A stretch of DNA of 40,631 nucleotides from an uncultured Actinomycetes bacterium (GTDB lineage Bacteria > Actinomycetota > Actinomycetes > Mycobacteriales > Mycobacteriaceae). The translations under genes and the position numbers were made by a program. Positions 25,058 through 34,588 of this stretch are shown here, piece after piece. A model generated the notes under the pieces. That model was not told the origin of the DNA, searched no databases, and worked only from the letters and a program-made list of their open reading frames with translations. Location: contig CAIRCP010000019.1 of the NCBI GenBank assembly GCA_903877095.1, forward strand, positions 1 to 40,631, in the 5' to 3' direction. Each line of letters starts with the position of its first letter. Within the stretch, counting starts at the first letter, position 1.

Positions 25058-26151
25058 GGCGGCCCCCAGCGCTCATTGGGCTGCGGAACCCCGTTGTAGG
25101 GGAACGGGAATTCGGCCCGCGGCCCGGCATTGTCGGGCGGCTGGCCGGCGTCGACGCCCCGCCGGAAACCCAGGGCGTAGTCGAAGAAGGGCTGTAGGGT
25201 CTGGGCCGGGGCGAGGTTGGCCACGTAGGCGTTGTAGTAGAAGCCGTTGTTGACCGCCTCGGCTTGGGTCAGCTGGAATTTCGCCAGCCCCGCCATCGCC
25301 TTGGTGACGTTGTCGTTGTTGCGTTGCAGCATCGCGGTCACCGAGTTCATCTTTTCCAGCGCAGGCGCCAGTTCCTTCTCGTTGTCGGCGACGAGACCGC
25401 TGAGTTGCTGGGACAGCGCGGAGGTGTTGGCCAGCAGGCTGACGATGGCGGCTTGCCGTTCCTGCAGGACGCCGAGCAGGTCATTGGCATTGAGGATCAG
25501 CGTGTTCACCTGCTGGCTGCGCTGGGCGAGAATCCCGGTGACTCCTGCCGCACTCTTGAGCAGCCCCGTGAGCGACTGGTTGCGGTCGTTGAGCGCCTTG
25601 GAGATTCGGCTCAGACCGTCGAAGGTCGGCCCCAGTTGCGGGGCGATCCGCTCAACGGTGCCCGACAGGGTGTTGAGTGACTGGTTGAGGGCGGCGGTGT
25701 CGGTGTCGCGGGTGTTGCCCGCGAAGTCGCCCAGGGCGTCGGTCAGCGAGTACGGCGACCCGGTCCGCGTCACCGGAATGACGTCGGAACTGCGCAACCG
25801 CCCTTCGCCGTTGGATTCCAGCGTCAGCATCCGCTCCCCCAACAGAGTTCCGGTGCGGATGTGGGCGGTCGTGTCCGACCCGAGCCGGACCTTGCCGTTG
25901 ACGGTGAAGCTCACCAGGGCCTTGCCCTGCTGCAGCGAAACATCGGATACCGTGCCGACTTTCACGCCGGACACCTTCACGTCATTGCCGGCGGCCAGGC
26001 CGCCGGCCTCGGTGAAGAGCGCCTGATGTCTGATCGAGGTGGCCAGGCCGAGCAAAAACTGCGTCTGCAGGCCGACGATGATGATCAACACGATCAGGGT
26101 CAGTCCGATGAATCCGGACCGGATCAGATGGGCGCCACGGAATTTCAGCAT
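25054..26151 (-). CDS. mceC: MceC-type protein
   Basis: A 365-aa protein: membrane helix (SGFIGLTLIVLIIIVGLQTQ), MCE domain (ALFTEAGGLAAGNDVKVSGV, then KVGTVSDVSLQQG and TGTLLGERMLTLES) and helical tunnel region. The tail is short. It is the only gene of the A-F row that does not touch its predecessor: 19 nt separate it from mceB, with no clear Shine-Dalgarno. A 9-codon frame (26174-26145) bridges the gap. No alternative upstream start exists in frame. Confidence 0.92.
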   Translation of the reverse strand: MLKFRGAHLIRSGFIGLTLIVLIIIVGLQTQFLLGLATSIRHQALFTEAGGLAAGNDVKVSGVKVGTVSDVSLQQGKALVSFTVNGKVRLGSDTTAHIRTGTLLGERMLTLESNGEGRLRSSDVIPVTRTGSPYSLTDALGDFAGNTRDTDTAALNQSLNTLSGTVERIAPQLGPTFDGLSRISKALNDRNQSLTGLLKSAAGVTGILAQRSQQVNTLILNANDLLGVLQERQAAIVSLLANTSALSQQLSGLVADNEKELAPALEKMNSVTAMLQRNNDNVTKAMAGLAKFQLTQAEAVNNGFYYNAYVANLAPAQTLQPFFDYALGFRRGVDAGQPPDNAGPRAEFPFPYNGVPQPNERWGPP

Positions 26152-26170
26152 GGCCGCACGCTGTTCACGA

Positions 26171-27196
26171 TCACGGCTCAGCGCACCTTCCGGTGTGCTG
26201 CATGATCCACGGGAAGTAGGCCGTGCGGCCCTGCAGATCGGTCACCCGCAACGACATGCCGCACAGGTACTGATTGATCCAGCTGCCGTAGGACCCCAGC
26301 CGCACCAGCTTGCGGTAGTTCTTCGGCGCCTTCTGCAGGGCGATGTCCAGCGTCGCCTTGTCGTCGTCGAGAAGCGGTGCCAGACGGGCCAGTTGGTCGA
26401 CGGTGCCGGCCAGCGGAGGCCGCGCCTGGGTCAGCAGATCGGTCAGCGACGCGGTTCCCCTGTCCAGGGCGGTGATGGCGTTGCCGATCGGGTCGCGATC
26501 GGCGGCCAGACCGGTCACCAATTGCTCCAGCTTGTCGACCGTGCCGGAGAACTTGGCGCCGTCCTTGTCGAGGGTCGCCAGCACCGCATTGAGGTTGTCG
26601 ATCAGTTGCTGCACGGTCTGGGCGTTGTCGGCCAGCGCGTTGGAAAACGCCGAGGTCTTGCCGAACAGCGACTCGATATTGCCGTCCTGGCCCTGCAGCA
26701 CCTGGATCAGCGAGTTGGTCAGGGCATTGACGGCTTGCGGATTGAGCGCCTGCACAACGGGTTTCAAGCCGCCCAGCAGCAGGTCCAGGTCAAGCGCGGG
26801 TTGGGTGCGCTCGGCGGGGATCACCGTGCCCGGCGGTGCGATGGAAGCCGACCCGGGGGTGTCGATCAGTTCGAGGTAATGGTCGCCCACCAGGTTCAGA
26901 TACCGCACCGCCGCCTTGGTGCCCGACGTCAGCACGATGTCCCGATCGGCGCCGAACCCGACGGTCACGGTGTTGTCCGGTTGCAGATCCACCCGGTTGA
27001 CTTTGCCGACCCGGACCCCGGCGACACGCACCGAGTCGCCCTTCTTCAGGCTGGAAACGTCGTCGAACACCGCCGAGTAGGTGTTCTGCGCACCGCCCCG
27101 GACCTCACCGAACACGGCGAACAGCGCTGCGGTCAGCAGCAGCATCGTCACCATGAACACGCCGACTTTCAGCCCGGTGATGCCCAGTGGCCTCAT
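26171..27196 (-). CDS. mceB: MceB-type protein
   Basis: A 341-aa protein starting MRPLGITGLKVGVF, with a membrane helix (VFMVTMLLLTAALFAVFGEV), MCE domain (AVFDDVSSLKKGDSVRVAGV, then RVGKVNRVDLQPD and YLNLVGDHYLELID) and a helical region. The longer open frame to 27526 lies inside mceA and is rejected: ATG 27196 overlaps the mceA stop by ATGA. Short C-terminus without a proline-rich tail, as usual for MceB. Confidence 0.93.
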   Translation of the reverse strand: MRPLGITGLKVGVFMVTMLLLTAALFAVFGEVRGGAQNTYSAVFDDVSSLKKGDSVRVAGVRVGKVNRVDLQPDNTVTVGFGADRDIVLTSGTKAAVRYLNLVGDHYLELIDTPGSASIAPPGTVIPAERTQPALDLDLLLGGLKPVVQALNPQAVNALTNSLIQVLQGQDGNIESLFGKTSAFSNALADNAQTVQQLIDNLNAVLATLDKDGAKFSGTVDKLEQLVTGLAADRDPIGNAITALDRGTASLTDLLTQARPPLAGTVDQLARLAPLLDDDKATLDIALQKAPKNYRKLVRLGSYGSWINQYLCGMSLRVTDLQGRTAYFPWIMQHTGRCAEP

Positions 27197-28410
27197 CCGG
27201 GCATTCCGATCTGGGCGGTGTTGCGCGGCGGGCCGTCCAGCGGGCCGAACAGCAGTTGCTTGAGACCGTCGGAGTTCAGCAGGATGCCCTGGTTCCCGTA
27301 CTGCGCCTGGTTGGCCCCGATGTCGGTGACGATGTAAGGCGGACGCTGCTCGTAGGCGACGTTGGGAAGGGCGGCGCACTGCGGACCGCCCTTGGCCGCC
27401 ACCTTGGGCAGGTTGCCCGGGTACCGGTAGCGTTCGCGGCCCAAGAAGAAGCCCTGCAGCAGGACGGCTCCCGGCACGGGCAGACCCGGACCGTTGGCCA
27501 GCGGCAGCATGCCGCCGAGCCCACACGTCAGCGCCGGGCCGTACTGGTTGGTCAGGTCGGTGGTGGGCACCAGCAGGTGCACGACGTCGACGAGGGACTG
27601 CCGGTTCTCGGTGAGCACGTCGGTGCCGATGTCGGCGACACCGATGGCGCTGAGCAGCAGGGCGTTGAGGCCGTCGCGCTGGTCGACGATCGTGTCACTG
27701 ACTCGGCTGGTGTTGTCCAGGACGGCCAGTAGGTCCGGCGAGGCGTCGCCGAAGGCATTGAAGACCGTCGGCGAGACCTCCAGCACATGGTTGAGGTTGT
27801 CCAGCGACGGGTTCAGGTTTGCCAGGGCGGTGTCGAGATCCACCAGGGTCTGGCCGAACTTGTCACCGCGGCCGTTGAGCGACTTCGACAGGGCACCGAG
27901 GGTCTGGTTGAGCTTCGCCGGTTCCACCTGCGAGAGCACCGAGACCAGTTTCTGAAAGACCGTGTTGAGTTCAACGGTCACCTTGTCGCCGCCCTGGATT
28001 CGGGCTCCGGCGCGCAGGCTGTCCTGCGAGGGGTCGGCGGGCGGCACGAGTTCGACGTATTTGGAGCCGAACACGGTCGACGAGGTGATCTCTGCGCCCA
28101 CGTTCGCCGGGATGACCGATAACGAACCCGGGTCGAGGGCCAGATTCAGCGCCGCGCCGCCGTCGGGAAGATGGTCGATCGAGGCGACCTTGCCGACCTG
28201 GGCGCCGTGGAGTTTGACCTTCGCGTCGGGGTACATCACCAGCCCGGCCCGGTCGGCGATCACCGTGACCGGCACGCTCTTGGTGAAGCTGCCGCGGAAA
28301 AGACCGATGGCCACGACGACGACCAGCAGCAGCGCCAGCACCGTCAGCAGACCCGCCAGCGGGCGGACGTAGGGACTGTCGGCGAACCTCTTGCGGGTCA
28401 TGGTGCTCAT
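27193..28410 (-). CDS. mceA: MceA-type protein
   Basis: A 405-aa protein: membrane helix (PLAGLLTVLALLLVVVVAIG), MCE domain (VTVIADRAGLVMYPDAKVKL, then GAQVGKVASIDHLPDGG and STVFGSKYVELVPP), helical tunnel region and a C-terminal domain with a Cys pair region (LTCGLGGMLPLANG). First of six MCE subunits, coupled to yrbEB by an ATGA overlap. I could not assign the operon to mce1-mce4 or a fast-grower-specific locus by sequence alone. Confidence 0.93.
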   Translation of the reverse strand: MSTMTRKRFADSPYVRPLAGLLTVLALLLVVVVAIGLFRGSFTKSVPVTVIADRAGLVMYPDAKVKLHGAQVGKVASIDHLPDGGAALNLALDPGSLSVIPANVGAEITSSTVFGSKYVELVPPADPSQDSLRAGARIQGGDKVTVELNTVFQKLVSVLSQVEPAKLNQTLGALSKSLNGRGDKFGQTLVDLDTALANLNPSLDNLNHVLEVSPTVFNAFGDASPDLLAVLDNTSRVSDTIVDQRDGLNALLLSAIGVADIGTDVLTENRQSLVDVVHLLVPTTDLTNQYGPALTCGLGGMLPLANGPGLPVPGAVLLQGFFLGRERYRYPGNLPKVAAKGGPQCAALPNVAYEQRPPYIVTDIGANQAQYGNQGILLNSDGLKQLLFGPLDGPPRNTAQIGMPG

Positions 28411-29264
28411 CCGGAGAGGTTGAAGTTGCCGTTGGAACCGTAGATCGCGAGAGACACCAGCAGTGTCACCGAGACCACCACGATCAGGGAGGTCCGGACT
28501 GCGTTGCCCACGGCCACTCCGACCCCGGAGGGTCCGCCGCTGGCGAAGTAGCCGAAGTAGGTGTGGATCAGCAGGATGGTGATCGCCATCAGGACGGCCT
28601 GGAAGAACGACCAGAGCAGATCGAGCGGGTTCAGGAACGTATAGAAGTAGTGGTTGTAGAGGCCGGCCGACTGCCCGAACAGCGCGACGGTGACGAACTG
28701 GCTGGCCAGAAACGACAGGATCACCGCGACCGCGTACAGCGGGGTGATGGCCAGCATGCCGGCCACCAGGCGGGTGGACACCAGGTATTCGACCGAACGG
28801 ATGCCCATGGTCTCCAGGGCGTCGACTTCCTCGTTGATCCGCATAGCCCCCAGTTGGGCGGTGACGCCGGCGCCGAACGTGGCCGCCAAGCCGATTCCGG
28901 CGACCACCGGGGCGGAGATCCGGACGTTGATGAACGCGGCCAGGAAACCGGTCAGCGCCTCCACGCCGATGTTGCCCAGCGAGGAATAGCCCTGCACCGC
29001 AATGGTTCCGCCGGCCGCCATCGTCAGGAAGCCGACGATGGCGACTGTGCCGCCGATCATGGCCAGCGTGCCCGCGCCCATGCTGATCTCGGCGATCAAG
29101 CGGACGACTTCCTTGCGGTAGTGCACCGCGGCATGCGGGATACCGGCGATGGCCCGACCGTAGAACATGGTGTGATCGCCGACGCGGCTGAAGAAGCCGA
29201 CCGGGGACTTGACCCCGTTGAGTAGTCGCGGGAAGGTTCCCCGCAGCACCGACAGGTTGCTCAC
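28407..29264 (-). CDS. yrbEB: YrbEB (MlaE-type) permease of the Mce transporter
   Basis: A 285-aa integral membrane protein of the MlaE/YrbE family. About five or six membrane helices, with the conserved central segment GAGVTAQLGAMRINEEVDAL and the following ETMGIRS that couples to the ATPase. It pairs with YrbEA as the permease of the Mce lipid importer. GTG 29264 lies 5 nt after the yrbEA stop. The ATPase (MceG/Mkl in mycobacteria) is not encoded nearby, as is normal for mce loci. Confidence 0.93.
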   Translation of the reverse strand: MSNLSVLRGTFPRLLNGVKSPVGFFSRVGDHTMFYGRAIAGIPHAAVHYRKEVVRLIAEISMGAGTLAMIGGTVAIVGFLTMAAGGTIAVQGYSSLGNIGVEALTGFLAAFINVRISAPVVAGIGLAATFGAGVTAQLGAMRINEEVDALETMGIRSVEYLVSTRLVAGMLAITPLYAVAVILSFLASQFVTVALFGQSAGLYNHYFYTFLNPLDLLWSFFQAVLMAITILLIHTYFGYFASGGPSGVGVAVGNAVRTSLIVVVSVTLLVSLAIYGSNGNFNLSG

Positions 29265-29268
29265 CGGA

Positions 29269-30075
29269 TCAGCCCGCCGTCATCCGGATGCCGATCGCGG
29301 TGACCACCACGTTGACCACGAACAGCGCCATGAAGGCGTAGACCACCGTTTCGTTGACGGCGTTGCCGACCGCCTTGGCGCCGCCGCCGGTGATCATCAG
29401 CCCGCGGTAGCAGGCCACCAGTCCGGCGATCAACCCGAACAGCGCGGCCTTGACGCAGGAGATGATCACTTCGGGCACTCCGGTCAGCAACGTGATCCCG
29501 GCGGCGAAAGCCCCGGGGTTGACGTGCTGGACGAATACCGAGAAGACATAGCCGCCCAGAATCCCGATGATCACCACCAGGGAGTTAAGCAGCAGCGCAA
29601 CGAGTCCCGAGGCCAGCATCCGGGGCGTGACCAGGCGCTGCACCGGGTTGATGCCCAGCACCTCCATCGCGTCGATCTCCTCGCGGATGGTTCGCGAACC
29701 GAGGTCGGCGCACATCGCCGTCGCGCCGGCCCCGGCGACGATCAGCACCGTCACCAACGGGCCGACCTGCGTCACCGCACCGAACGCGGCGCCGGCGCCG
29801 GAGAGGTCGGCAGCGCCGAGTTCGCGAAGGAGGATGTTGAGGGTGAAGCTGACCAGCACGGTGAACGGAATGGCCACCAGCAGGGTCGGGGCCAGTGACA
29901 CCCGGGCGACGAACCAGGACTGCTCCAGGAACTCGCGCCACTGGAACGGGCGCTGGAACACGTAACGCACCGCGTCGGACGACATCGCGAACAGTCCGCC
30001 GATGGCCTGCATCGGCGTCGAGATCCCCTTGCCCAGTGCGATGCCCGGAGACCAGCGATCAGCTTTGTCCGCCAT
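29269..30075 (-). CDS. yrbEA: YrbEA (MlaE-type) permease of the Mce transporter
   Basis: A 268-aa membrane protein, first gene of the mce operon. The MlaE signature reads AGAGATAMCADLGSRTIREE followed by IDAMEVLGINPVQRLVTPRM. It forms the inner-membrane permease together with YrbEB. ATG 30075 (MADKADRWSPG) has GGGGCGG directly upstream; the frame extends 20 codons further, into the promoter. The operon promoter is predicted at 30149-30121. The SDR gene is divergent. Confidence 0.92.
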   Translation of the reverse strand: MADKADRWSPGIALGKGISTPMQAIGGLFAMSSDAVRYVFQRPFQWREFLEQSWFVARVSLAPTLLVAIPFTVLVSFTLNILLRELGAADLSGAGAAFGAVTQVGPLVTVLIVAGAGATAMCADLGSRTIREEIDAMEVLGINPVQRLVTPRMLASGLVALLLNSLVVIIGILGGYVFSVFVQHVNPGAFAAGITLLTGVPEVIISCVKAALFGLIAGLVACYRGLMITGGGAKAVGNAVNETVVYAFMALFVVNVVVTAIGIRMTAG

Positions 30076-30120
30076 CCGCCCCGGAACTCTCTCGTCGTGA
30101 CACGTTCTTTGGTTCCCCGA

Positions 30121-30149
30121 AATGTAGGCGATCAACCTGTGCCAGTCAG
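30121..30149 (-). promoter_or_regulatory. SigA-type promoter of the yrbE-mce operon
   Basis: On the minus strand CTGACT (30149-30144) and TACATT (30126-30121) are separated by 17 nt. A start near 30114 would give a leader of about 40 nt to the ATG at 30075. No regulator gene (such as an mce3R or mce1R type) is adjacent. Confidence 0.45.
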
Positions 30150-30238
30150 CCGATTCTCCGCAGTGTCGGGCCTCGGGAATGGTTCGATCGGGAGATCATG
30201 GCGTGCGATACGGCGACCCGGGCGGGAACATACGTGTC

Positions 30239-31072
30239 ATGACTGTGCCCAGATACGCCGATCGCCGGGTGCTGATCACCGGCGGTGGTTCGGGCATCGG
30301 GCAGGCCTGCGTGCTCCGGATTCTCGACGAAGGCGGCCGGGTGGTGGCCGCCGACATCAGCCAGGCCGGCCTCGACGACACCGTGGCGAAGGCCGGGTCG
30401 GCCGCCGAGCGTCTGAGCACGGTCGTTATCGACGTCTCCGACGAGGACTCGGTGAGCACCGGGGTGCGCAGCGCTGTCGAGGCTCTCGGCGGCCTGGACA
30501 CGCTGGTCAACGTCGCGGGCATTTTGCGATCGGCGCACTTCCTCGACACCACGCTGGCCGAGTTCGAACAGGTGCTGCGGGTCAATCTGGTGGGAACCTT
30601 CCTGGTGACCAGGGCGGCGTTGCCCGCGCTGCGACTCGGCAGCGCGCCGGCAGTGGTCAACTTCAGTTCGACCTCCGCGAGCTTCGCCCACCCCTATATG
30701 TCGGCCTACGCCGCGTCCAAGGGCGGCGTGCTGGCGATGACGCATGCCCTGGCCGCCGAGTTCGCCAAGGAGGGCATCCGGTTCAATTCGGTGCAACCCG
30801 GGTCGATCTCGTCGGGCATGACCGACGGCACCGGTGAGTCCAAACAGAGTGTCGGACCCGGACTGCCGGCCGACGCCGACTATCGGTTGTTCGCCCGGGT
30901 GGCGCCCGCGCTGCCCGTCGTTGATCCCCGGGTCGCTGCGCCCGCCGGCGCGGCCAAAGCGATTTTCGCCGATCCGTCGGCGGTGGCCGCAGTGGTGGCG
31001 ATGCTGGGCAGTCCCGACGCATTCTTCATCACCGGTACGGAGGTGAGGATCGACGGTGGCGCACACATGTGA
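30239..31072 (+). CDS. SDR-family oxidoreductase
   Basis: A 277-aa short-chain dehydrogenase/reductase. Cofactor motif LITGGGSGIGQA (~residue 12), Asp after beta-2 (VVAADIS) pointing to NAD(H) rather than NADP(H), NVAG for the usual NNAG, catalytic Ser in VVNFSSTSAS and YxxxK in YAASKGG. The C-terminus GTEVRIDGGAHM is standard. Substrate unknown. ATG 30239 is preceded by GGGCGGGAA at an over-long distance (about 12 nt); GTG 30245 is an alternative. It is divergent from yrbEA across 163 bp. SDRs near mce loci sometimes act on imported steroids; here this is only a possibility. The ABC operon follows after 180 bp on the same strand. Confidence 0.85.
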   Translation: MTVPRYADRRVLITGGGSGIGQACVLRILDEGGRVVAADISQAGLDDTVAKAGSAAERLSTVVIDVSDEDSVSTGVRSAVEALGGLDTLVNVAGILRSAHFLDTTLAEFEQVLRVNLVGTFLVTRAALPALRLGSAPAVVNFSSTSASFAHPYMSAYAASKGGVLAMTHALAAEFAKEGIRFNSVQPGSISSGMTDGTGESKQSVGPGLPADADYRLFARVAPALPVVDPRVAAPAGAAKAIFADPSAVAAVVAMLGSPDAFFITGTEVRIDGGAHM

Positions 31073-31149
31073 TCGACAGCGGCATCCGACGGAAAGCCGC
31101 ATCCGCACCACCCCGTCGAGAAGGTATCCATCGAATCGGCACCGGAAAA

Positions 31150-31190
31150 TTGCGGAATCGGTTGCCGAATGTGTTGCGGAAGATGCCGAA
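31150..31190 (+). repeat. Direct repeats TTGCSGAA upstream of potA
   Basis: TTGCGGAA (31150), TTGCCGAA (31162), TTGCGGAA (31174) at a 12-bp period, then ATGCCGAA (31183) after 9 bp. They lie in the 180-bp gap between SDR and potA, about 60-100 bp before the start, where an operator is expected. No known box is matched that I can name. Confidence 0.5.
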
Positions 31191-31240
31191 ATCAGCGATG
31201 GTTTACCCGGGTCGGCCCCGACGGCCGCCCATCCGCACGA

Positions 31241-31246
31241 GGAGGA
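31241..31246 (+). promoter_or_regulatory. Ribosome binding site that points to a CTG start of potA
   Basis: GGAGGA ends 6 nt before CTG 31253. No ATG, GTG or TTG stands in the potA frame between this site and the first conserved strand of the protein. Confidence 0.5.
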
Positions 31247-31252
31247 CGGGTC

Positions 31253-32464
<1,212 letters not shown>

Positions 32465-32506
32465 CCATCCCCGCCAGACATTCTCCCGATTCCAGAAAGG
32501 CAATCC

Positions 32507-33691
32507 ATGGCAGACATCGACCCCCGCCTGTTCGCGCAGCTGAATTCACGGCGGCGATTCATCGGCGGCGGCGCCGCCGCGGCGGCGGCGCTCATCCTGG
32601 GGCCGTCTTTCCTGGCCGCGTGCAGTTCGGACAAGCCGGCCTCCGGTCCGTCCGAAGCCCCGAAGCCGGCTGACGACGACGGCTCCCCCGCCGCAGGCAA
32701 GCTGCGGATCTCCAACTGGCCGCTGTACATGGCCGACGGGTTCGTGGCCGCGTTCCAGACCGCCACCGGTCTGACCGTCGACTACAAAGAAGACTTCAAC
32801 GACAACGAGGAGTGGTTCGCCAAGAACAAGGAGCCGCTCAGCCGCAAGCAGGACATCGGGGCCGATCTGGTGGTCCCGTCCGAGTTCATGGCCAGCCGGC
32901 TGCTCGGCCTGAACTGGCTCAACCCGATCAGCGAGAAGCGCTGGACCAACCAGAAGAACATGCGCCCCGACCTGTTGAATGCCAAATCCGATCCCGGCCG
33001 CAAATTCACCGCACCTTATATGTCGGGGATGGTGGGCATCGCCTACAACCGCGCGGCCACCGGCCGTGACCTCACCAAGATCGACGAAATGTGGGATCCC
33101 GCGTTCAAGGGCAAGGTCAGCCTGCTCTCCGACATGCGCGACGGCCTGGGAATGTTCCTGATGTCGCAGGGCCACTCCCCGGAGGATCCGACGCTGGAGA
33201 CCGTGCAGAAGGCCGTCGACGTCATCAAGGAGCAGAAGGACAAGGGCCAGATCCGCCGGTTCACCGGCAACGACTACGCCGACGACCTGGCTGCCGGCAA
33301 TATCATTGTGGCCCAAGCATATTCCGGTGACGTCGTGCAGCTGCAGAAGGACAACCCGGATTTGAAATTCGTCATTCCGGAGAGCGGATCGAGCACCTTC
33401 GTCGACACCATGGTGATTCCGTACACCACGCAGAACCAGAAGGCCGCCGAGGAGTGGATCAACTACATCTACGACCGCGCGAACTACGCCAAACTGATCG
33501 CCGCCACCCGCTATGTGCCGGTGCTCAGCGACATGACCGACGCCTTGAACAAGGTCGACCCGGAGCTGGCCAAGAACCCGCTCATCAACCCGCCGAAGGC
33601 CACCCTGGACAAGCTGAAGGCATGGGCGCCGCTCACCGATGAGCAGACCCAGGAATTCAACAAGGCCTACGCCGCCGTCACCGGCGGCTGA
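32507..33691 (+). CDS. potD: Polyamine-type ABC transporter substrate-binding lipoprotein, PotD-like
   Basis: A 394-aa exported protein. The N-terminus has a twin-arginine motif (SRRRFIGGG) and a lipobox (LAAC, Cys ~39), so it is likely a Tat-exported lipoprotein. The binding domain starts KLRISNWPLYMADG and has the PotD/PotF-like core (DLVVPSEFMASRLLGLNWLN, YMSGMVGIAYNR, WDPAFKGKVSLLSDMRDG, VAQAYSGDVVQL). It captures the amine outside the membrane and hands it to PotB/PotC. AGAAAGG lies about 7 nt before the ATG. Binding-site residues cannot be assigned to one polyamine by eye. Confidence 0.92.
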   Translation: MADIDPRLFAQLNSRRRFIGGGAAAAAALILGPSFLAACSSDKPASGPSEAPKPADDDGSPAAGKLRISNWPLYMADGFVAAFQTATGLTVDYKEDFNDNEEWFAKNKEPLSRKQDIGADLVVPSEFMASRLLGLNWLNPISEKRWTNQKNMRPDLLNAKSDPGRKFTAPYMSGMVGIAYNRAATGRDLTKIDEMWDPAFKGKVSLLSDMRDGLGMFLMSQGHSPEDPTLETVQKAVDVIKEQKDKGQIRRFTGNDYADDLAAGNIIVAQAYSGDVVQLQKDNPDLKFVIPESGSSTFVDTMVIPYTTQNQKAAEEWINYIYDRANYAKLIAATRYVPVLSDMTDALNKVDPELAKNPLINPPKATLDKLKAWAPLTDEQTQEFNKAYAAVTGG

Positions 33692-33712
33692 GCCACAGAT
33701 GGTCCTCCTCTA

Positions 33713-34588
33713 ATGGCTGGCGTCGCCCGCAGTACCCGACAGCGCAGCAGGATCGCGCCCTATCTGATGATCCTGCCTGCGCTGGCCTACCTCGCCGTGT
33801 TCTACGTCGTGCCGTTCTACTCGCTGCTGCGCACCTCGCTGTCGACGATGGGCGGCTCGATCTACCTCCCGAAGCTGACGTTCGCCTGGGAATGGTCGAA
33901 TTACGCACGGGCGCTGAGCGAGTACCGCGAGCAGATCCTGCGGTCGTTCGGCTATGCGCTGAGCGCCACGGTGCTGTGCCTGCTGCTGGCATTCCCACTG
34001 GCCTACGTGATCGCGTTCAAGGCCGGCCGGTTCAAGAATCTGCTTCTGGGACTGGTGATCCTGCCGTTCTTCGTGACGTTCCTGATCCGCACCATCGCCT
34101 GGAAGACCATCCTGGCCGACGACGGCTGGGTGGTCAGCGCACTGGGGTCGATCGGCCTGCTGCCATCCGAGGGACGGCTGCTGTCGACCAGTTGGGCGGT
34201 GATCGGCGGGCTCACCTACAACTGGATCATCTTCATGATCCTGCCGCTGTACGTCGCCCTGGAGAAGATCGACCCGCGACTGCTGGAGGCCTCCCGCGAC
34301 TTGTACGGGAGCAACCGCCGGATGTTCGGGAAGATCATTCTGCCGCTGGCCATGCCGGGCGTGCTGGCCGGCAGCCTGCTGGTGTTCATTCCGGCGGTGG
34401 GTGACTTCATCAACGCCGACTATCTCGGCAGCACCCGAACAACCATGATCGGCAACGTCATTCAGAAGCAGTTCCTGGTCATCAAGGACTACCCGGTGGC
34501 TGCAGCGCTGAGTTTCGTGTTGATGGCGTTGATCCTGGTGGGCGTGCTGCTCTACACCAGGGCGCTCGGCACCGAGGACTTGGTATGA
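33713..34588 (+). CDS. potB: Polyamine-type ABC transporter permease, PotB-like
   Basis: A 291-aa membrane protein of about six helices, with the EAA loop reading LEASRDLYGSNRRMFGKIIL followed by PLAMPG, which contacts the ATPase. No Shine-Dalgarno precedes the ATG; the region holds CCTCCTC instead. A 4-codon frame (ATG 33699 to TAA 33711-33713) ends on the potB start (TAATG), so translation may depend on reinitiation. Gap to potD is 21 bp; the next gene overlaps by ATGA. Confidence 0.92.
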   Translation: MAGVARSTRQRSRIAPYLMILPALAYLAVFYVVPFYSLLRTSLSTMGGSIYLPKLTFAWEWSNYARALSEYREQILRSFGYALSATVLCLLLAFPLAYVIAFKAGRFKNLLLGLVILPFFVTFLIRTIAWKTILADDGWVVSALGSIGLLPSEGRLLSTSWAVIGGLTYNWIIFMILPLYVALEKIDPRLLEASRDLYGSNRRMFGKIILPLAMPGVLAGSLLVFIPAVGDFINADYLGSTRTTMIGNVIQKQFLVIKDYPVAAALSFVLMALILVGVLLYTRALGTEDLV

